Shown one piece after another: positions 7,177 through 11,267 of a stretch of 11,267 nt of DNA. A program made the position numbers and the translations under genes. The stretch is taken from contig CANMSW010000050.1 of the NCBI GenBank assembly GCA_947500275.1, positions 1 to 11,267 on the forward strand. The letters are read 5' to 3'. This DNA is from Bacteriovoracaceae bacterium. Its GTDB lineage: Bacteria; Bdellovibrionota; UBA1018. The notes under the pieces are model-generated. The model had not been told where the DNA came from. It made no database searches and worked only from the letters and a program-made list of their open reading frames with translations. Each line of letters opens with the position of its first letter. Positions within the stretch are counted from its first letter, which is position 1.

Positions 7177-7250
7177 AAGGAATCCATGGATGGATGAGCC
7201 TCGCCGCCCGATGGGACAGAGCTGATTCATGAAGCTCGGGGACGGAGCTC
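7177..7250 (+). repeat. Dispersed repeat, copy 2 (direct)
   Basis: This is nearly identical to copy 1 at 6782 (63 of 66) and shares the 20 bases at 7231-7250 exactly with 6859-6878. That last block is itself a small hairpin: AGCTC and GAGCT arms around GGGGACG. Together with the inverted copy at 7104-7155 it brackets the 7157-7176 hairpin, giving a palindrome of about 130-150 bp in the style of REP/BIME-type intergenic repeats. Confidence 0.85.
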
Positions 7251-7484
7251 GGAGTTAGAACGGAACCAGGGACGGAGCACCGAAGCGCTCTCAGAAAAGA
7301 GGGGGCGTCAGAAACGACACACATCCCCACCGCACCCCGACATCGGGCACACTCAAAGAGAGGGGGGAGTTGAGAAGTTTTCGTCAATTTTCTGCTGTTC
7401 TTGGCACTCACAGCCGCATTTTTTGAATCATCTCACCCTTGAAGCTCATCATCCTCGATGCGGTTTAAACCGAAATGTCCAGGG

Positions 7485-7491
7485 AGGAGGG
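7485..7491 (+). promoter_or_regulatory. Strong ribosome binding site supporting the GTG start at 7501
   Basis: GAGGAGGG is followed by 9 nt and GTG at 7501. No other candidate start upstream of the lipoprotein signal (TTG at 7423 or near 7552) has a site of this quality, so it decides the start chosen for the next gene. Confidence 0.5.
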
Positions 7492-7500
7492 CTGGCCCCA

Positions 7501-8748
7501 GTGCGAATCAACCATCAGCAAATCACTCAAGGGACTCTTGAGACGCCGGATTTGAATCATCCAGGCGCTCTTTTGCAGCCCCAACTAGGTGCTCCGTCCC
7601 CAGTCCGGCCCACTCTTTTGACCCTTGGAATCCTAGCCCTACCTCTTCTTGCGCTCTCGGGCTGCCTGAATGAAACGGTCATCTCGAGCAAAACCGCCAA
7701 CTCCAGTGCTTCGACTTCAGACTCCACGAGCACCACTTCCGCCACAACTCAGGCCGCGGCAACGACCACGACCACCACAAGTACGAGCGTCCCGAGCGGC
7801 GCGCGCGCTGTGAAAATCATTTTCAAACAGAGCTCGTCCTCCGGAAGTTTCGATTCAGCCCCAAGCACCGGCACCATCAATAACCCCGGCAACGGCCATC
7901 AAGCACAACGCGTGTTTAACGCAGACGGTAGCCTTCTAGCTTCAGGGGGGCCGACTTCAAGCAATTGGCCCAAATGGTTTTCGGGTTTTGAAATCGGCAT
8001 CAGCGGCACTTCAAACGCCGGCGCTAAAAACAGTGATTGCGCCCGCTTCGCCGCGACGGGCGAATCGGCCGACACCGAGTGCCAGTACGACGATGCCGGC
8101 AATGGATCACCGACCGCTGGCGTATTTACCGATTGCGGAGGCCCCGACGGGTACTTACGCGTATCCGAGTACGACTGCACGAAATCATCGAGCATTGCAC
8201 TCCAGGGAAACGGCGGCCCAACGGACGGCGTCTACCTTCGCGCGACGTTCAACCGCAGCTCAACTTATCTTGGCTCAAGCGAGAACATCTTAGTGGTCCT
8301 TGAGTATGCAGCAAGCTCCCTGAATAACGCCGCAAGTGACCCATCAAACTGCTTTCAAAGCGGCACCTTCACTCCCACCCGCGAGGGATGCGCCGACCAA
8401 CTTTGGCAAATTTTCATGAAGCACACGGCCTATGAAGTCGTGCAACCTTACCTGATGCTTGCGCCCCCAAGTACCCACGTCGTGGACCGTAAAAACGGCC
8501 ACTTTGGGGGAAGTGCGGGCAGTAAGCAATTCATTCTCCCCCTCTCCGGCGACTCGGATTTGAGCGTCCTGCAAGTGAGCCGAATCCGAGGGCCGAAGAA
8601 CTTAGAGACCCCCACCTCGACTGGCGCAACCGAGTCCACGGATGCGTTCACGATGTTCTGCGCGAAAAGCGGCGACCCAGGGGAATCCGCAAATTCCGCG
8701 GGCTGCGTGGGGATGGTCTTTTATTCCATGACGTTCATTCGAATGTAA
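7501..8748 (+). CDS. Cys-rich lipoprotein of unknown function
   Basis: From GTG at 7501 this encodes 415 residues. A hydrophobic run, TLLTLGILALPLLALSGC, ends in a lipobox (LSGC, lipid-carrying Cys at 55), so the product is probably an outer-membrane or surface lipoprotein. The n-region before it is unusually long (about 36 residues), so the true start may lie further in. The mature part opens with a Ser/Thr/Ala linker of about 45 residues, then VKIIFKQ (104-110) begins a folded domain with eight or so cysteines (such as NSDCARF, TECQYDD, TDCGGPDGY, EYDCTK), fitting extracellular disulfides. The end (VGMVFYSMTFIRM) is beta-rich. No family is recognised. The next lipoprotein gene starts 24 nt downstream, and its mature N-terminus has the same layout, so the pair is probably an operon. 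Confidence 0.75.
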   Translation: MRINHQQITQGTLETPDLNHPGALLQPQLGAPSPVRPTLLTLGILALPLLALSGCLNETVISSKTANSSASTSDSTSTTSATTQAAATTTTTTSTSVPSGARAVKIIFKQSSSSGSFDSAPSTGTINNPGNGHQAQRVFNADGSLLASGGPTSSNWPKWFSGFEIGISGTSNAGAKNSDCARFAATGESADTECQYDDAGNGSPTAGVFTDCGGPDGYLRVSEYDCTKSSSIALQGNGGPTDGVYLRATFNRSSTYLGSSENILVVLEYAASSLNNAASDPSNCFQSGTFTPTREGCADQLWQIFMKHTAYEVVQPYLMLAPPSTHVVDRKNGHFGGSAGSKQFILPLSGDSDLSVLQVSRIRGPKNLETPTSTGATESTDAFTMFCAKSGDPGESANSAGCVGMVFYSMTFIRM

Positions 8749-8772
8749 CCGAAGGGACCTAAAAAAACTGTG

Positions 8773-11267
8773 ATGCTGAACCGGACGAAAACCACGATCA
8801 AAAGAAAGGCATATCAGGCTAAAGTCCAAGCTCGCTTGGATTCTGGCCTGATTGCCTGCTTTCTCTCGGTGGCTCTCTCCGCTTGTGCCGCAAACCCCAT
8901 GGAAATGCCGGACACGTCGACTTCGACCACGGACTCCACCCAAGAGCAACTCGACGCTGAAAACTCAAGCTCCGTCCGAATTCAATTCCATCAGAACAGC
9001 TTTTACACACAAGTCGAAAGCTCCCCTTCGAACTCCTGCGCAGGTGATATAAGAGCAGTCTACGAAGCCCTCGACCTGAACAATCCGGATCTCTCCACGG
9101 ATGACTCAGACGAAGACGGATACGTGGCCGCAGATGAGGACGGATACGTAGGTCCGGTCGCTTTTCCAGAGAACTCGTTGATTGCGGGAGAGAGCATCCG
9201 CCCCAAATTCTTAAAAAACGTATCCGTCGACATGACGGACGCGAACGCTGCCCTGACCGGGAATAACGCAAAATCCTGCGCGCTTTCTGAAGACGTCGTA
9301 CCGACTTCGAATTGCGCCACTTTTGACTTTGGAGCCATCGGCGGAATCCCCACTTCTCTCGGTGGCACGCTCATTCTGATCGGGGGCGTTCAAGGCACGA
9401 ACTGGACCGGAATCTCTTCCACAAGTGAATCAACGTGGTCAGGTGCGGACGAACCCACTGACTTAAGGGGACTCACCGTCACATGCGGCCCTACGCGCTC
9501 AAGTTCAGCCTTACCAGGCGCAGTGGGCGGCGACGCGACGATTGGCGTGACCGCTTGCGCGCAGTCCCTCTTTGCTTTGGGCGTTGATAGCATTCCCGCC
9601 TCAAGCCTTTCGAGCGCGACCAGCTCAAGCTCGTCGCTTGCGCCAGGACTGGATGGCCCGCCCGACAGTGGCGAAAACGTATCCAGCTGGGCCAATCTGA
9701 TCCCGAATTCTTCCAGCAGCGATTCTAGCGATGCCCCGGGCGGACGCGCCGGTGCATCCGTCGCCTACAACACGGGCTCCCAGAAGCTTGCGGTTTTCGG
9801 GGGATCCGCCGTGATCAGTGGGCTTGAATCCGAGAGCACCGCAAACGACACGCTTGAAGTTTGGATTTACGATTTAAAAACTCAAACTTGGGAAAAGAAA
9901 TCGCCCACGGTCACTGCGTCGCAAGACATTCTAAAAATGAATGATTTCTATGATTCGGGTTCGGATGACACGGCAGAGACTCTAGCCCTCGTGAACCGCC
10001 AAAGTGGAGCACGCGCTTACTTCGGATACGAAGCGGTTCCGTTCGTGGCGCTCAGTAGTTTGAGCAGTAATGACGGCACCATCGGTAACACCAACAAAGA
10101 CGGAAGCGATCGCATCCTGATTGTCGGGGGGGTCGAAAATGGAACCGAACAGTTCATGACCCGGGCCTTCAATCCGAGCTTTGGGCCTCATTACTCGGAC
10201 CTGTTGACGAGCTCCGATGCCACACTCGATGAACCCGTTACCGCATCCGGCACTGGGCCCCACCAGTGGGTTGACGCCTACCCCGTTCAAGTTCTGAATA
10301 ACTTGGATACAGGGCTTTTTAAGCCCTCTTATTTAACTCAAAAAGATACGATTGGTGCGGTTTGGTTTGGAGCAGCGCGCGTGCTCACGAAAACACTATT
10401 TGGAGCGCTTACAGTCGGTTCTGCAGGCTACCTGTTCACGGCTGGGGGATTTGATTCGGCGGTGGATAATTTCGACACCACTGGAACCAATGATTATAAA
10501 GACACCATAACATCCGCAGAGTTAAACGTCACCGGCGGATCCCCCATGTGGAGCAAGCGGTACTCGGACTCAGGATCTGATACCAACGAGGCCAAAGCGG
10601 CGCCCTATGCGATGATTCCAACGGATCTCGATGGAAACCATGCGTCCCCCATCGATTGGTCCGGCACAGATCGCACCGATAATACCGACAATACCGACGT
10701 GGGCCGCTATGGGGCCGTTCTTTTACTGCCCGGCCTTTCGCTCGAAGAGAACGACCTTCTTTACGTGGGCGGGACAACTTGCCTGAACTTCATGACGGAT
10801 GCGACGCTCGGAGCTACCGAATGCTTCGACAACAACGGTGGCAACCCGGGGCGATACCTGCGGTTGACTGCGACTTCGAGCGTCTACACGAAAGATACAT
10901 TCGATGCTTCGAACGCTGCAACTGACATCACTTTTGACCCAGCGGACATTGACACCCCCCAAGCAGCCGGAATGAGCGGCGCACGCGGCTACGACGAGGA
11001 CGGCGACCCCATCATCGTCACTTGGGGCGGAATGGCGACTCCTGCTAATCCCGCCACTGGTGATATTCACATCCTTTTTGATTCAGGCGGATTAAACGCC
11101 ATCGCTGACTTCGCTTGGGAGACGGTTGACTTAACGAGTGAAATCTCAGGCGACACGCCGCCTGTCCTCACCGCTTCTAAAATGGTCTTTAGCCATGTCA
11201 CGGGAAAATTCTATATTTTCGGTGGATATCAGGCCACCGGCGACGTGGGAAGTAACGGCGATACTTA
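8773..11267 (+). CDS. Large kelch/beta-propeller-like lipoprotein, 3' end beyond window
   Basis: The frame is open for 831 codons to the right edge. A basic start (MLNRTKTTIKRK) and hydrophobic LIACFLSVALSAC give a lipobox (LSAC, Cys at 38) followed by AANP, so this is a surface or outer-membrane lipoprotein. A Ser/Thr/Asp linker leads to VRIQFHQNSF (68-77). Later segments resemble kelch blades: GGRAGASVAYNTGSQKLAVF from 323 with the following W-x-YDLKTQTWEK, ILIVGG near 447, YLFTAGG near 552, LLYVGG near 662, and KMVFSHVTGKFYIFGG near 803-816. These match the kelch pattern of an hydrophobic-GG turn plus a Tyr/Trp spaced before it. Kelch propellers usually mediate binding, so an adhesion or glycan/protein-binding role is inferred. 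ATG at 8773 is chosen; GTG at 8770 is adjacent and in frame. GAAGGGA lies 15 nt upstream, rather far. Confidence 0.8.
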   Translation, partial: MLNRTKTTIKRKAYQAKVQARLDSGLIACFLSVALSACAANPMEMPDTSTSTTDSTQEQLDAENSSSVRIQFHQNSFYTQVESSPSNSCAGDIRAVYEALDLNNPDLSTDDSDEDGYVAADEDGYVGPVAFPENSLIAGESIRPKFLKNVSVDMTDANAALTGNNAKSCALSEDVVPTSNCATFDFGAIGGIPTSLGGTLILIGGVQGTNWTGISSTSESTWSGADEPTDLRGLTVTCGPTRSSSALPGAVGGDATIGVTACAQSLFALGVDSIPASSLSSATSSSSSLAPGLDGPPDSGENVSSWANLIPNSSSSDSSDAPGGRAGASVAYNTGSQKLAVFGGSAVISGLESESTANDTLEVWIYDLKTQTWEKKSPTVTASQDILKMNDFYDSGSDDTAETLALVNRQSGARAYFGYEAVPFVALSSLSSNDGTIGNTNKDGSDRILIVGGVENGTEQFMTRAFNPSFGPHYSDLLTSSDATLDEPVTASGTGPHQWVDAYPVQVLNNLDTGLFKPSYLTQKDTIGAVWFGAARVLTKTLFGALTVGSAGYLFTAGGFDSAVDNFDTTGTNDYKDTITSAELNVTGGSPMWSKRYSDSGSDTNEAKAAPYAMIPTDLDGNHASPIDWSGTDRTDNTDNTDVGRYGAVLLLPGLSLEENDLLYVGGTTCLNFMTDATLGATECFDNNGGNPGRYLRLTATSSVYTKDTFDASNAATDITFDPADIDTPQAAGMSGARGYDEDGDPIIVTWGGMATPANPATGDIHILFDSGGLNAIADFAWETVDLTSEISGDTPPVLTASKMVFSHVTGKFYIFGGYQATGDVGSNGDT
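9112..9150 (+). repeat. Short in-frame repeat encoding EDGYV twice
   Basis: Fifteen bases at 9112-9126 recur at 9136-9150 with two differences, 24 nt apart and in frame, giving DEDGYVAADEDGYV at about residues 113-126 of the kelch lipoprotein. The preceding DDSDEDG has the Asp spacing of calcium-binding DxDxDG loops, so calcium binding is possible but unproven. Confidence 0.5.

Larger units (their letters stand above)
6783..7500. other. 718-bp gene-free region with repeats and hairpins
   Basis: No frame here has convincing start signals or protein character; the short open frames are GC-driven and their shared peptides come from the repeats listed separately. The region holds repeat copies at 6782-6878, 7104-7155 and 7177-7250, a nested stem at 6941-7014, and GC hairpins at 6881-6894 (CGCGC-CGAA-GCGCG) and 7157-7176. 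From 7251 to 7420 I see only a purine-rich, low-structure stretch, with one further partial echo of the repeat (GGGACGGAGC near 7268). Transcription termination after 6782 could occur here, but no stem is followed by a clear T-run. Confidence 0.6.

Noticed and set aside
6612..7411. Two minus-strand open frames sharing the peptide LHESALSHRAAR
   Set aside because: The shared peptide is simply the translation of the DNA repeat copies; one frame overlaps the 5295 gene and neither has start signals.
7401..7418. Sigma-54-like TTGGCAC followed by GC
   Set aside because: The spacing from GG to the candidate GC is 10 or 13 rather than the strict 12 bases, so it fails the rigid sigma-54 rule.
7423..7500. 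Upstream TTG at 7423 as the start of the first lipoprotein
   Set aside because: It would add 26 residues before an already very long n-region and has no ribosome site; the frame being open there is not evidence of coding. GTG at 7501 has GAGGAGGG 9 nt upstream.
10311..10327. AGGGCTT-TTT-AAGCCCT hairpin resembling a terminator
   Set aside because: It lies inside the open kelch lipoprotein frame and is not followed by a T-run; most likely coincidental.

Overview
The window looks like chromosomal DNA of a GC-rich, flagellated Gram-negative bacterium. The gene set (FlbD next to MotA and MotB, FlgT/CsgG-like exported proteins, large Ser/Thr-linked lipoproteins with kelch-type repeats) best fits Bdellovibrionota or a related former deltaproteobacterial group. 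That placement is inference from gene content and style; no marker gene here proves it.

Left half, all on the minus strand (5213 down to 1). A flagellar motor cluster comes first: flbD (TTG start), motA 6 nt later, and motB overlapping motA by ATGA. After a 215-nt gap on the same strand come two translationally coupled genes (TAATG overlap). The first encodes an exported FlgT/CsgG-like protein of 326 residues. The second has a related N-terminal module followed by a subtilisin-family (S8) serine protease domain, and runs off the left edge just where the catalytic serine should appear. This ring/curli-type domain fused to a protease, beside the stator genes, is the most unusual gene in the window. 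Its protease half also departs from consensus at the oxyanion residue and at the substrate-pocket strand.

Middle. An 81-bp divergent intergenic region separates flbD from a plus-strand gene (5295-6782) for an unrecognised 495-residue membrane protein with a possible RDD-like N-terminus. It is followed by about 0.7 kb without a convincing gene. This stretch holds a dispersed repeat: two direct copies 395 bp apart (63/66 identical) and a third, diverged, inverted copy that forms a roughly 150-bp imperfect palindrome with the second, centred on a GC-rich hairpin.

Right third, plus strand. Two consecutive genes, 24 nt apart, encode lipoproteins. The first (start uncertain, best GTG at 7501) is a Cys-rich protein of unknown function. 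The second (8773 to beyond the edge) is a very long kelch/beta-propeller-like lipoprotein. Both have a lipobox, a Ser/Thr-rich linker and then a similar short strand motif, so they are probably co-expressed cell-surface proteins. No tRNA, rRNA, CRISPR array, transposase or phage gene was seen.
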